Origin: Ignavibacteria bacterium RIFOXYC2_FULL_35_21
Lineage (GTDB): Bacteria > Bacteroidota > Ignavibacteria > Kapaibacteriales > UBA2268
Reading direction: 5' to 3'
NCBI GenBank assembly: GCA_001804705.1
Contig: MHAY01000037.1
Span: forward strand, 1-64,000
Length of the DNA stretch: 64,000 nt
This document shows, in pieces, positions 7,980 through 19,200 of the stretch; position 1 is the stretch's first letter, and each line of letters starts with the position of its first letter. The position numbers were made by a program, and so were the translations under genes. The notes beneath the pieces were generated by a model. It saw only the letters and a program-made list of their open reading frames with translations. It did no database searches and was not told the DNA's origin.

Positions 7980-8879
7980 TTGAACGAGCTGGTTAAGCGA
8001 ATAATCGTAGCTTTTGTAGGAATACCCCTGGCACTTTTGATAATGTACCTTGGTGGATATCCTTTTCTTGTTACCGTAGCCATTATCAGTTCAATAGCAT
8101 TGTGGGAGTTTTATAAAATAGCAGAAAAAAAACATGCCTTCCCTAATAAATTTCCCGGAATCCTTGCAGGATTAGTTCTAATGTCTCTATTTTATTATAG
8201 AAACACATTTTTCGATTTTGTCTGGCTGCTCATTTTTCTTACATTATTCATAATAATCGTTTTCTCACTTGAATTATTCAGAAACAAGCCAAACGGATTT
8301 CTTAATGTATCGACGACAATAGCAGGTGTTATTTACATATCGGCATCTTTCTGCTGTCTGATTGGATTAAGGGAGTTTTATAAATTGATTGACTCACCGA
8401 TTTTTGCTAACGATATTACCGGGATTAACCGAAGTTTCATTATATCAACCTTTACAAAAAGCATATTCTGTTGCTGGCTTGTCGCAAATATATTTATTTC
8501 TGTATGGGTGAGCGATTCGGCAGCATATTTTATCGGTGTGAAGTTTGGGAAACACAGGTTATTTCCTAGAATAAGCCCCAAGAAAAGCTGGGAAGGTGCA
8601 GTAGCAGGATTTATATTTGCTATAATCGGATTTTCGGTTTCTTCAGCTTTATTAATTCCAAAGTTTCCGATTATGCACGCAATCATAATAGGTGCAATCA
8701 TTGGTGTAATAGGCCAGGTGGGTGATTTGGCAGAATCACTTCTGAAACGTGATGCAGGAATAAAGGACAGTTCGGGGATAATTCCCGGGCATGGCGGCGT
8801 ACTCGACAGGTTCGACAGCATATTATTCGTTGCACCTGCGGTTTATATTTATTTGCTTGTGTTACTTTTTGTGGGATGA
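7980..8879 (+). CDS. cdsA: phosphatidate cytidylyltransferase, 299 aa
   Basis: Makes CDP-diacylglycerol from phosphatidate and CTP for membrane phospholipid synthesis. About eight hydrophobic segments are visible, and the family signature lies near the C-terminus (SLLKRDAGIKD, then PGHGGVLDRFDS). The translated start is TTG at 7980 with GGAG about 10 nt upstream; the nearby ATG is in another frame and stops at once. Diverges from the phosphatase-kinase operon. TATTTTTG at 7944-7951 could be the -7 promoter element. Confidence 0.93.
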   Translation: MNELVKRIIVAFVGIPLALLIMYLGGYPFLVTVAIISSIALWEFYKIAEKKHAFPNKFPGILAGLVLMSLFYYRNTFFDFVWLLIFLTLFIIIVFSLELFRNKPNGFLNVSTTIAGVIYISASFCCLIGLREFYKLIDSPIFANDITGINRSFIISTFTKSIFCCWLVANIFISVWVSDSAAYFIGVKFGKHRLFPRISPKKSWEGAVAGFIFAIIGFSVSSALLIPKFPIMHAIIIGAIIGVIGQVGDLAESLLKRDAGIKDSSGIIPGHGGVLDRFDSILFVAPAVYIYLLVLLFVG

Positions 8880-8965
8880 AATCATAATAATTTTTTATAA
8901 ATTAATATTCTTTAAAAAAAATAGAAAAATTATTTAAAATAAAATTTGGAAATTTAGGAGGTTGT

Positions 8966-11116
8966 ATGCAAAAGACATTTACATCATTTATTAAACTTAG
9001 CTTATTGGTTTTGCTCATATCAATATTTTCTAATTCTAATCTTTATTCTCAGGACTCGAAAGATTTTGTTGTTTTTCTTACGGCTGATGTAACAAAAACA
9101 CCAACACCGAGTATAAAGTTGAACTGGAGAACAAACAGTTATGCAAGAACATTTTATGTTTTCAGAAAAGAAAAGGAATCAACATCTTGGGGATATACAA
9201 TTGCTACTCTTGATAGTAATGCAACGTCATATACAGACAACAATGTCGAAGTCGGCAAAGCATACGAATATCAGGTATTGGCACGTTCATTAATGCCGGT
9301 TACGGGGGGAAACCTTGATTATTCAGCGATTGGTTATATATATGCAGGTATTGAGGTAAAACCAAAAGATTCTTATGGAACTGTGCTTTTATTGGTTGAA
9401 GAAAGTCTTAAATATTATTTTTCCGATAAAATAAAAAGACTGGTAGAAGATTTGATTGCCGAAGGCTGGAATGTTGTTCAAAAGGATGCTCCGCGTGGTG
9501 ATTCAAGTTATCCGGGCACACCAAATGAAGTCAGAAATATTATTAAACAGGAATATACAAAGGATAATACAATTAATACAGTCTTTATTCTTGGCAGAGT
9601 ACCGGTGCCTTATTCAGGTTATACAAATCCTGATGGCCATGAAAATCATATAGCTGCTTGGCCCGCAGATTTATATTATGGTACAATAGATGATAAGAGC
9701 GATAATTTTTGGACAGATATTTATGCTAATACTGATACAGCAAAAACAAAACCAGGTAGAAAAGAAAATGAAAATATTCCAGGCGATGGGAAGTTTGACC
9801 AAAGTGAAATCCGGGTAGGGGATGTTACCCTGAGAATTGGGAGGGTAGATTTTTATAATATGCCTGCTTTTGCGAAAACGGAACAACAACTGCTTGAGCA
9901 ATATCTTGATAAAGACCATGATTATAGAACAGGGAATATTCCTGTTGTAATGCGCGGTTTAGTTGACGTAAACTTTTCACCTTCAGGTAATCTTGAAATG
10001 AGTTTCGGTTCAAGTGGATGGAGAAACTTTGCTCCATTTTTTGGTTCTGATAGTATATTTGATAAAAATCCACCAAGAAGTATTGACTGGTTTTCAACAT
10101 TAAAAACAGAACCATACTATTGGGCTTATGGCTGTGGAGGAGGTATTTATACAGGTGCCGGAGGAATAGGAAATACAAGTAATTTTGCCGATACAAATCA
10201 AAAAAATGCAGTCTTTACAATGCTATTCGGTTCTTATTTTGGTGACTGGGATTCACAAAATAACTTTCTTAGGGCTGGACTTTGCAGCAACCCCTCAATT
10301 CTAACTTGTGCATGGGCAGGCAGGCCTCATTGGTATCTTCATCATATGGCTTTAGGAGAACCAATAGGGTATTCTACAATGTTAACTCAAAATAATTTTT
10401 TACTTTATATCCCTTTACTTGTTTATACCCCGAATTATCCTAATGGTGTTGTAATTACTTCAGGATTACTAGGTGTTCATACTGCTTTGATGGGAGACCC
10501 TACTCTTAGAATGTATATGGGTACTGTGCCTTCAGCAAAGAATTTGTCTGTGATTCAACCTGCAGGAGAACATGTCGAGATAAGCTGGGAGAAGCCTGAT
10601 GAGCAAGGTGAATATTTGTATAATGTTTATTTATCAACGAGCGAAAATGGGCCTTTCGCTAAAATAAATGAAGGCCTTCTGGCCGACACAAGCTTTACTG
10701 ACCCCGAACTTCACGAGGGTATGGTTTATTATATGGTTCGTTCCTTCAAGGTGCAGAACACTATGAGCGGCTCTTTCTATAATTCAGGCAGGGGGATAAT
10801 GAAGAACATTCAGGCAACTGCTGTCGATGAACAAATGAAGATAGAACATTCATTGGCAGTTTCTCCGAATCCTGCAACAACGAATATAAATATCGAGCTG
10901 TCACTTGAAAAAGATGCAATTGTTTCTCTTGATATTTATGACATTAACGGTAACAGGGTTGTGAATATATGCACACGCAATTTAGCGGGCGGTACACACA
11001 GCTTCGCATGGAATATGTTGAACAACAGTAACCAGAAAGTATGTCCTGGTGTATATCTTGTGAAGCTGACCGGCATTGGATTATCAAATGCAGAGAAGTT
11101 CATTGTAATGCCGTAA
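8966..11116 (+). CDS. secreted gingipain (C25)-like protein with fibronectin-type domains and T9SS tail, 716 aa
   Basis: A signal peptide is followed by an N-terminal FN3-like domain (to ~residue 120) and a central region with C25 peptidase hallmarks: strand VFILGRVPVPY, then AWPADLYYGTID, GRVDFYNMPAF and finally ALMGDPTLRMYM, which closes this fold. Another FN3-like domain (~525-605) and a C-terminal sorting domain (SPNPATTNINIEL, DIYDINGNRV, GVYLVKL) follow, so export by T9SS to the surface is likely. The usual GHG catalytic histidine and the later AC-x-x-G cysteine are not evident (YGCGGG and LFGSYFGDWD stand there), so it may be a non-catalytic relative. AGGAGG precedes the ATG. Confidence 0.75.
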   Translation: MQKTFTSFIKLSLLVLLISIFSNSNLYSQDSKDFVVFLTADVTKTPTPSIKLNWRTNSYARTFYVFRKEKESTSWGYTIATLDSNATSYTDNNVEVGKAYEYQVLARSLMPVTGGNLDYSAIGYIYAGIEVKPKDSYGTVLLLVEESLKYYFSDKIKRLVEDLIAEGWNVVQKDAPRGDSSYPGTPNEVRNIIKQEYTKDNTINTVFILGRVPVPYSGYTNPDGHENHIAAWPADLYYGTIDDKSDNFWTDIYANTDTAKTKPGRKENENIPGDGKFDQSEIRVGDVTLRIGRVDFYNMPAFAKTEQQLLEQYLDKDHDYRTGNIPVVMRGLVDVNFSPSGNLEMSFGSSGWRNFAPFFGSDSIFDKNPPRSIDWFSTLKTEPYYWAYGCGGGIYTGAGGIGNTSNFADTNQKNAVFTMLFGSYFGDWDSQNNFLRAGLCSNPSILTCAWAGRPHWYLHHMALGEPIGYSTMLTQNNFLLYIPLLVYTPNYPNGVVITSGLLGVHTALMGDPTLRMYMGTVPSAKNLSVIQPAGEHVEISWEKPDEQGEYLYNVYLSTSENGPFAKINEGLLADTSFTDPELHEGMVYYMVRSFKVQNTMSGSFYNSGRGIMKNIQATAVDEQMKIEHSLAVSPNPATTNINIELSLEKDAIVSLDIYDINGNRVVNICTRNLAGGTHSFAWNMLNNSNQKVCPGVYLVKLTGIGLSNAEKFIVMP

Positions 11117-11164
11117 TTTTATTAATGTGAGAAATTAAGTTTCGAAAAAGACGCTGAGAAGATA

Positions 11165-11189
11165 CCCCAATCTAAAGATTGGGGTTTTT
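11165..11189 (+). terminator. intrinsic terminator of the gingipain-like gene
   Basis: CCCCAATC-TAAA-GATTGGGG is followed by TTTTT. It lies ~50 nt after the stop of the secreted protein gene and before the convergent ispD operon. On the minus strand no T-run follows, so it serves the plus-strand gene. Confidence 0.8.
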
Positions 11190-11224
11190 CTTAACCAAAA
11201 AATCCATCTCGTCTTATGAATAAA

Positions 11225-11893
11225 TTAAAATTGAATATCGAATTGGGTAGTGATTTTTATATTTGTTTCCTCCCCGTCAATCACCTTTACCGGGTAACCT
11301 GCATATTCGGCTAATGCAGCATCGTCAGTTGCATGATAATTTTCTTTAATCGCCTTCTTATAAGCCGAAATAATAATTTCTGTCTTAAATCCCTGCGGAG
11401 TTTGAACTACGCACAGGACAGAGCGGTCTAATGTTTTCTGCACCATCCCATTTTCATCAATTTGTTTAATTGTCTCTTTGGGTTTAAGTGCAGGAATAAC
11501 GGCTCCAAACTCATTAGCTGTGAGAATGATTTTTCTTACAAGTTCAGGAGAGACAAAGGGCCTTACAGCATCATGTATTATTACTATATCGTATTCATTC
11601 GGTTCAAGAGTGTCGAGAGCATTTGAAACAGAATCCTGTCGCTCCTTCCCACCTGCAATAATTTTATAAACTTTTTTCAAGCCGTGAAAGACAATCATTT
11701 CATTAGTGTATTCTTCCCATGAGGGAGTGATTGCAATAATAACCGAAGATACCTCATTAATTCTTTCAAAAAGTTTGAGAGTGTGAATCAGAATCGGAAT
11801 ACTCTCATATTCACTGAATTGCTTAGGCATCGTGCCACCGAACCGTGTTCCAATGCCTGCCGCAGGTATGATTGCTACGCACTTCATAATCAT
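11225..11893 (-). CDS. ispD: 2-C-methyl-D-erythritol 4-phosphate cytidylyltransferase, 222 aa
   Basis: Third step of the MEP isoprenoid pathway: MEP plus CTP gives CDP-ME. The N-terminal nucleotide-binding loop IPAAGIGTRFGG...PKQF and the catalytic-region motifs GGKERQDSV, IHDAVRPFV and ATDDAALAEY are all present; length is standard. The first ATG at 11893 overlaps the stop of the GWxTD gene as ATGA; an ATG two codons later is the alternative. The overlap suggests translational coupling. Confidence 0.93.
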   Translation of the reverse strand: MIMKCVAIIPAAGIGTRFGGTMPKQFSEYESIPILIHTLKLFERINEVSSVIIAITPSWEEYTNEMIVFHGLKKVYKIIAGGKERQDSVSNALDTLEPNEYDIVIIHDAVRPFVSPELVRKIILTANEFGAVIPALKPKETIKQIDENGMVQKTLDRSVLCVVQTPQGFKTEIIISAYKKAIKENYHATDDAALAEYAGYPVKVIDGEETNIKITTQFDIQF

Positions 11894-13200
11894 TTGTATT
11901 TGTACCTTTCTGAAACCGTTGGGGGAGTTATTAGCCTGAAATCGCCAAAACCGGTATTATCCCCAAAGACAAACTGCCTGTTATTTAAATATGTCCACCT
12001 TTCATATTTTCTGCCAATTGTTCCCGGGGCAGAGCGCTCGACCTGAAAAGGTTTCCCAAAAATAATGTAAACCATTCCCATATCAGTCAGCCAGCCTTCA
12101 TTATAGGATTTGAACTCTTTGTTAGCATGGTCAATTCTTGTGTAATATTCCTCGAATGATTCATTTCTGTCTGTATTTGGCGATGGGTCTTGCTTATCCC
12201 AAAACTCCTTGAATCTTTTTTGTTTTTCATCCTGTGTTTGTGCGGCATCGATGTATTCAATCTCGCTTGGCTGTGCAACATATCTAAGCTGTTTGGCAGC
12301 CTTGTTTAAATCTGCAATGTTGAAGCCAAACACTGTACGATAGAATCCCAGGGACCTTTCGGCGGCGGCAAGATAATCTTCGGTTTTTATGGTTGTATCA
12401 TTTGATGGCTTTAAAGCAATTATTCTGAGATTGTAAGTCCCCTGGCTGATTGTCTCGTTGTAGGGTATTTTGAGATATAATTGAGTCTTACTCTTTCCCA
12501 CAAATTTTCTTAATTTTTTTGAATGATTGAGAACTTTACCTTCTTTATCTGTGATTTGGTAAATGAAGTCAGCAGAGTCATTTCCTGATTTGTTGTATGC
12601 CTCAAAGAAAGCGAAAAAGCCATCTTTCAAATCTCCAACGTTATCTGAAATAAAGGGTGTAATTTTAAACTTTTCGTTCTGTTCCTCGATTGATGACAGA
12701 ATTAAAATTCCGCTAATTGAAAACGGATAATCTGCAAAATTCAGAACGGTCAGTGTACGTGATTTTTCATAAGAATCATTAACGTAACTATCAATCAAAA
12801 CAACTTTAATTTCATAATTCCCTTTGGCGAGAGATAATAATGTCTGAGAATAGTCGAATTTCCCGGTACCACCCTGAGTTGATTTGTAATCTTGCTCTTT
12901 GATTACTCTGTGAACTCTTTTTTCTTCTTTTATATTTTTAGTGCTGTCCAGCACTTTTATCACAAGGTCATATTGCGCCAAATAGGTTTCTCCGGATTTC
13001 ATGAAATTAATAGATTGATAGGGTACGACTGTAAAAACATCAACCCTTGCCGAAGTATCGCTTTCTCCTTTGAAACATATCACATCGAGGTAAAACTGGA
13101 TTTCTACATTAGGTGATTTTATATCCTGGGAATAAGCTATAAATGATAAAGCTATAAACAATGCAAGGCAAATCAAAGCTATTCTAATTGTTAAATTCAT
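11890..13200 (-). CDS. GWxTD-domain secreted protein, 436 aa
   Basis: A signal peptide (ALICLALFIALSFIAYSQ) precedes a ~270-aa beta-rich region and then the C-terminal GWxTD domain, visible as NEGWLTDMGMVYIIFGKP followed by a YERWTY element. The GWxTD family is found mainly in Bacteroidota, Acidobacteria and related groups, and its role is not settled. It overlaps ispD by 4 nt. No lipobox is visible, so it is probably periplasmic or surface-associated. Function unknown. Confidence 0.85.
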   Translation of the reverse strand: MNLTIRIALICLALFIALSFIAYSQDIKSPNVEIQFYLDVICFKGESDTSARVDVFTVVPYQSINFMKSGETYLAQYDLVIKVLDSTKNIKEEKRVHRVIKEQDYKSTQGGTGKFDYSQTLLSLAKGNYEIKVVLIDSYVNDSYEKSRTLTVLNFADYPFSISGILILSSIEEQNEKFKITPFISDNVGDLKDGFFAFFEAYNKSGNDSADFIYQITDKEGKVLNHSKKLRKFVGKSKTQLYLKIPYNETISQGTYNLRIIALKPSNDTTIKTEDYLAAAERSLGFYRTVFGFNIADLNKAAKQLRYVAQPSEIEYIDAAQTQDEKQKRFKEFWDKQDPSPNTDRNESFEEYYTRIDHANKEFKSYNEGWLTDMGMVYIIFGKPFQVERSAPGTIGRKYERWTYLNNRQFVFGDNTGFGDFRLITPPTVSERYKYK

Positions 13201-13348
13201 ATTATTTTCTTTATATATTTCTTATTTACATATCTCAAAATAACGAATTGCTCTGAATTTTGATATAATTTCAAAAATAATAATTCGATAATGCGTCTTT
13301 TTCTTTCAATATTAAGTCAATAAATTATTAAATTTAAAATTCTCAATT

Positions 13349-16141
13349 ATGAAAATGTTAAATAATTATAATAATAGATTTATGATAACAAAGATAAAAA
13401 TTTTGACTTTAATAATCATTTCATCAACATTAATAGGCATAGCCTATCAGGCAGATGGAAAAGGTAAAAAGCCGCTTACATTTACTGACGTGATGAAATT
13501 CAAGTCAATAACTTCGACTGTAATTTCCGATGACGGCAGATTTACAGCTTATACTGCAACTCCGGACAGGGGAGACCCAAACATAATGGTTCAGTCAATA
13601 GCCGCCGATTCAATTCAGTTTATAATCCAAAGAGCGGAAAGTCCTGTTATTTCTTCAAACAGCGAGTATGTGATTTATTCGATACCACCTAAGGCATGGG
13701 AATTTGAAAATGCTGATAAAGACAAACCCAAAAAGGGGATGGGGATTTTAAATACAGGCACAGGCAAAATTGTTATGTTTGATAATATAGAAAAGTATAT
13801 TCTGTCAAACGACGGGAAATGGCTCGCTTACAAGTGTTTTGACATTAATCCTCCGAAACCTGACCTGTTAAAAAATAAGATTGTTGGTGCCGATTTGATT
13901 TTACGTCACCTGCAATCAGGTTCAGAGCTTACATTCCCCGGCATAACCGAATTTGAATTCGACAGTTTGTCGAAAAATCTCGGATATATTGTCAATGAAG
14001 AACTTGCAGCAAAGAATGGCGTTTATGCTTTGGATTTAACAGGTGGTTATTTGCTTCCTCAAAAGGTTTCAACACTTGACAGCGGTCTTTTCTCAAATAT
14101 TAAATGGTCGAGTAAGCAAAGTAATCTTGCATTTATTTCTGCTATTAAGAAAAAAAATGGTGAACCCGATTCATGCTCTTTAAATGTTTGGAATTCATCT
14201 ACCAAAACAAATACTGTTATAATAAGTGCAGACAGCTTGTCAAAAGAATGGTTCATTCCTTTTAAAAATAACTTAAGATGGACAAAAGACAATGCAAGGT
14301 TGTTTTTTGGTTTGAAACAAACTAAAGATTCAGCAGCAAAGAAAAATGAAGTAAAGTTTAATGATTCGACATTTTTCAATGTTGATACAATTTTGAAAAA
14401 AACAGAATTGGACTTATGGCATTGGAATGACCCGCGGATTAAGACAAATCAAAAAAAGTGGTATGAAAACAACAAGGACAAAACTTATCTTGCTGTCTAT
14501 CATTTTGATATAAAAACATATATACCCCTTGCCGATGAAAATATTCCGGATGTTGAATTTGCAGAGAATCCGTTTTATACGATAGGTTATAATAATAAAC
14601 CTTATCTTGTTGAATCAACATGGGAAGGAGATGTGCCCGCCGACCTTTATTCAATAAATCTAAGGACAGGAGACAGGAAAAAGCTTATCCCTAAGCTTAA
14701 TGAAAGTGCATATATTTCTCCTACCGGCAGGTATGTCCTGTACTTTAAAGAAAAGACCTGGTTCCTCTTCGATAACAATCTCGACACTCTTGTAAATTTA
14801 ACCGGCGAATTGAAATTTAATTTTTATGATGATGAATATGACATGCCTTCGGAAGCACCCAGTTATGGAATAGCGGGATGGATGGAGAATGACGAGGCTG
14901 TTCTTATTTATGATAAATATGATATATGGCGATTCTTTACCATATTGGGATTCAGCTACGTCAGTCAAACAGCGGCTGATGGCAGGTTTAATGAACTGAA
15001 ATTCAGGGTTGTGAATTTTGAGCCGGACAGGGAATTTTATAAAAAAACTGATGTTCTTTGGGTGCAGGGTTTCCATCAAAAGCAAAAATTTCAGGGTTTG
15101 TATCGTGTTACATTCGACTTGTTAGGGCCTGAAAGGCTTGCTCAGGAAGACTGTAAATTAAGTTACATTGCCAAAGCAAAAAATTCACCTAATCTGATTT
15201 TTTCCAAACAAAGATATGACATGTTCCCAGATTTATGGGTAACCGATTCACTTTTTGTGGAAACAAAAAAAATCAGCGATGTCAATCCTCAGATGAAGGA
15301 TTTTCTCTGGGGCAAGGCTTCTCTTATTGACTGGGCAAGCGGATACGGAGATACTTTACAAGGCTATTACATCAAGCCTGATGATTATGTTGAAGGACAA
15401 AAATACCCCGTAGTCGTGTATTATTACGAAAGATTATCAAATGACCTGAATACATTTTACAGCATTAGGAATAATCACAGGCCCTGTTATCCACTATATT
15501 CAGGAGATGGCTATGTGATTTTTGTTGCTGATATAAAATACAAAACCGGCAGTCCTGGTTATGATGCATTCAACTGTGTCGTGCCGGGTGTGAGAAAGCT
15601 GATTGATATGGGTATAGCAGATTCGACAGCTATCGGTTTGCAGGGTCATTCATGGGGTGGCTATCAGACTGCTTTCCTTATAACTCAATCAAATCTTTTC
15701 GCCGCCGCTGCCGCGGGTGCACCAGTCGGCAACATGACGAGTGCATACAGCGGTATTCGACTTGAATCCGGACTTGCGAGGCAGTTCCAATATGAGCATC
15801 AGCAAAGCCGTATCGGAGGGAACTTGTGGGATTCTCTCGATGCTTACATAAGAAACTCACCTGTGTTTCAGGCTCGTAAAATTCAGACACCATTGTTAAT
15901 TGAGTTTGGTGATATTGATAATGCAGTTCCCTGGCAGCAGGGCATAGAGCTATACCTTGCTATGAGGCGTCTGAGCAAGAATTGCATATTCCTTCAATAC
16001 AGGAACGAACTTCATATATTACAGAAATACCAGAACAAGCTCGATTATGCAATCAGGATGAAGGAATTTTTCGACACTTATCTAAAGAAAAAACCAGCTC
16101 CCGACTGGATAATCAAGGGAATCGAGTATAAAGGAAATTGA
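13349..16141 (+). CDS. S9-family prolyl oligopeptidase-like serine peptidase, 930 aa
   Basis: Exported peptidase with a probable beta-propeller N-terminal half (WD-like strands such as FTAYTATPDRG and ISPTGRYVLYF) and a C-terminal alpha/beta-hydrolase domain. The triad can be placed: Ser in LQGHSWGGYQ (~767), Asp in FGDIDNAVPW (~857) and His in NELHILQ (~889). Longer than DPP4-type enzymes and similar to the long S9 peptidases of Bacteroidota. An N-terminal hydrophobic segment serves as the export signal. The ATG at 13349 gives a long n-region; ATG at 13382 gives a tidier signal peptide, and neither has a clear ribosome binding site. Probably digests peptides in the periplasm. Confidence 0.88.
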   Translation: MKMLNNYNNRFMITKIKILTLIIISSTLIGIAYQADGKGKKPLTFTDVMKFKSITSTVISDDGRFTAYTATPDRGDPNIMVQSIAADSIQFIIQRAESPVISSNSEYVIYSIPPKAWEFENADKDKPKKGMGILNTGTGKIVMFDNIEKYILSNDGKWLAYKCFDINPPKPDLLKNKIVGADLILRHLQSGSELTFPGITEFEFDSLSKNLGYIVNEELAAKNGVYALDLTGGYLLPQKVSTLDSGLFSNIKWSSKQSNLAFISAIKKKNGEPDSCSLNVWNSSTKTNTVIISADSLSKEWFIPFKNNLRWTKDNARLFFGLKQTKDSAAKKNEVKFNDSTFFNVDTILKKTELDLWHWNDPRIKTNQKKWYENNKDKTYLAVYHFDIKTYIPLADENIPDVEFAENPFYTIGYNNKPYLVESTWEGDVPADLYSINLRTGDRKKLIPKLNESAYISPTGRYVLYFKEKTWFLFDNNLDTLVNLTGELKFNFYDDEYDMPSEAPSYGIAGWMENDEAVLIYDKYDIWRFFTILGFSYVSQTAADGRFNELKFRVVNFEPDREFYKKTDVLWVQGFHQKQKFQGLYRVTFDLLGPERLAQEDCKLSYIAKAKNSPNLIFSKQRYDMFPDLWVTDSLFVETKKISDVNPQMKDFLWGKASLIDWASGYGDTLQGYYIKPDDYVEGQKYPVVVYYYERLSNDLNTFYSIRNNHRPCYPLYSGDGYVIFVADIKYKTGSPGYDAFNCVVPGVRKLIDMGIADSTAIGLQGHSWGGYQTAFLITQSNLFAAAAAGAPVGNMTSAYSGIRLESGLARQFQYEHQQSRIGGNLWDSLDAYIRNSPVFQARKIQTPLLIEFGDIDNAVPWQQGIELYLAMRRLSKNCIFLQYRNELHILQKYQNKLDYAIRMKEFFDTYLKKKPAPDWIIKGIEYKGN

Positions 16142-16180
16142 GATAATTTTCATTATTTTTCTGATTGAAATATTTTTATT

Positions 16181-16188
16181 TACTTTTG
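16181..16188 (+). promoter_or_regulatory. -7 element TACTTTTG before the R-M gene
   Basis: TACTTTTG fits TA-n2-TTTG and lies 29 nt upstream of the ATG, leaving room for a short leader containing AAGGG. A TTG box occurs only 13 nt upstream, closer than usual, so this is a weak promoter call. Confidence 0.35.
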
Positions 16189-16217
16189 CTATTGAAAAGT
16201 AATAAGTAAGGGTTAAT

Positions 16218-19200
16218 ATGACTTCACGGAAAGAATTAATTTTATTTTATTTGAATAGAATTAAATCTGCTAATAAAGAAACTGCTAAAAAGGAGATATT
16301 TAAAGAGCTGCTAAACAGATTATATTCTTCAAACCCTGAAATTCTTGAAATTATAAACAAAATAAGTTTGGGAGCGGAGACTACAATACTTAACATACCT
16401 AGAAAAGATAAGCTACATCGCGGAAGTGCCGATACACTCTACGATAAAGTTATAATTGAATTTGAAAATGACTTAAAAGTGACACTAAATCATGCTAAAG
16501 AACAATTAAGTGGTTACCTATTAGGACAATTCAATTCGGGTGAAGGTTATAATTTTACTTTAATTGCATCTGATTTTATCAACTGGAAAATATTTTCTCC
16601 TGATGTATCATGTCTTGATTGTCTTGATACTTTAAAAGAAGATGAATTGGTACTTAATGAAAATATCGGTTTATCATTCACACTAAATCAAGATAATACT
16701 GAGGATTTTTATTTTTGGCTAGACCGTGTTTTATTTAAAACAGTAAGACAAAAAGCTACACTAAAACGCATACAGGAAGCATTTGGACATCAAAGCAATG
16801 TTTTTATTGAATGTTTTCGCGAGTTATCAAAATGGTATAATGATGCAAAAAAATTCGGAGAAGTACAAGTTGCTTTTGATGAATGGGGCAAATTTCTAAG
16901 CATAGCTTATGGAAGTTATGAAGCTACAGATGATAATTTTATGATTCATACTTATCTGAGTGTTTTCTCTAAAATGCTTGCCTACTCTATCATAACTAAT
17001 GATGAATTCATTAACGATGATGAGATGAAGGAAATTATAAGCGGGAAAATATTTGATGATAAGAATATTATCAATTTTGTCGAGAATGATTTCTTTTATT
17101 GGGTAAAAAACGAGCGTCTTTTTAGGAAATTAAAGAAAGTATTCAGGTTAATTGCACAAGAAATATCTGCTTATGATTTTACAAATGTTGATGAAGATGT
17201 GATGAAAGGGGTATATCAGGAACTTATAGATTTGGACACAAGACATGCTTTAGGTGAGTATTATACTCCTGATTGGCTTTGCGAAAGAATTGTTAATGAA
17301 TTTAATTTTAAAAAAGAAGATAAGATTCTTGACCCTGCCTCCGGAAGTGGTTCTTTTTTGAGAGCAGCCATACATAGAATGAAAAAATTATATCCCTATA
17401 AACCTATTGATGAATTATTTAATCAAATTTATGGAATTGACATTCATCCTCTTTCTGTTCAAATTACAAAGACAACCATGCTTATTTCAATTGGGGAGGA
17501 GTTAAAATCAAATAAAAAGCCAATCCATCTGAATATTATTTTAGCTAATACACTTCTTGCACCTGAAGGAGTTCAAGACCTTTTTGGCGGGCAATTCAGC
17601 CTAAGTATAGATAAGGAAAAGTATAAGCTTAATACTCAAATATTAGAAGATGTTCGACTATTTGATGAGGCATTGGATATTTGCGAAAAGATTGCAGAAC
17701 AAACCCTTGGAAAAAAACAAGAGACAATAGAAGGTTTCGAAAATACTTTACAAAAAATTTATATTAATGGTGGTTTAACACAACCTGTTGTCGAAAGCTT
17801 TTATAAATTATATCTGGGATTTAAAAAAGTCAAAGAAAAGGGAAGAAACAGTATTTGGAAATTTATAATTCAAAACCTTTATAAACCTTATTTTTTGGCA
17901 GGTAAATTCGATTATGTTATTGGTAATCCACCGTGGTTTACATACAGCTCAATACAGAACGAAGAATACCAGGATATTCTGAATCAAATTGCTGAGAAGC
18001 ATTTGGTTAAGCCCGAAAAAGTAGCAAATTTTCCTCATTTGGAAATTGCTGTGATTTTCCTTGCTTATTGCAGCAGCTATTTTTTAAAAGAAAATGGCAA
18101 GCTCGCTTTTGTCCTTCCGCGCAGCATCTTTAGTGCCGACCATCATGATAATACACGCAGCGGAAAAGCATCAGGCTTTCGGTTAACTCAAATCTGGGAT
18201 TTGAAGGATGTATCGCCATTGTTTAATGTCCCAAGCTGTGTTATGATAGCAGAAAAAGGCAACAACAATAAGAAACTGCCTGCAACCGGTTTAGATGGAA
18301 TTGTTTTTAACGGGAGATTAAAAGTACACAATTGCCATCTTCCGGAAGCATTGAATCACATAAGAGAAACAGATGTGAAATGGTACTATGTACAGCAAGG
18401 TAAAGCAACGGCATTTTCTACCAGTAAGAAAAAGATTCAAAACAGGATAAATCCTTATAGAAGTAAATTCAAGCAGGGTGCAACAATTGTACCTCGCACA
18501 TTCTACTTTGTTGAATTCAGTCAGCAAGCACCACCGGATTTATTAGACCGAATTGTTGTTTTAAAAACTGCAGAATCAATAAAATCTGAAATGAAAAGAC
18601 CATGGAAAGGCCTTTTTATGAAGGACAGAATGGAGAGTAGGTTTCTTTTCAGAACAGTCCTTTCAAAAAGTATACTCCCTTTTACACTTTTTGAACCTAT
18701 CATGGTTGTGCTTCCCCTTCTTATCGAGGAAGTTCAAAAAGGTATTAAAAAAATCAGGCTAAGCTCGTCAACTGAAATTAGACGTGAAGGCTGTCTTGAA
18801 GCATCAGGCTGGTTTCTAAAAGCAGAAAGATATTGGGAGCAATTGAGAACAGAAAAATCTAAAAAAATGTTACTTACTGATCGGCTTGATTATCATAGAG
18901 GCTTAACAGGACAGAATTTAAATGCCCCATATTTAGTGTTATATAATTCGTCTGCTAAGGATGCAAATGCTGTTGTTGTCCAAAGGAAGGATATTGACCT
19001 TGAATTAATTATCGATAGCAAAGCGTATTGGTTTGGAACTAATAAAATAAAAGAATCTTATTATTTAGTGTCTGTGCTGAATTCGAGTTTTTTGAATGTT
19101 TTAATGAAAGATTTTCAAACAAGAGGTCTATTCGGCCCAAGGGATGTTTCCAAAAAAATACTTGATATTTATTTTCCTGAATTTGATAATACAAATAAAA

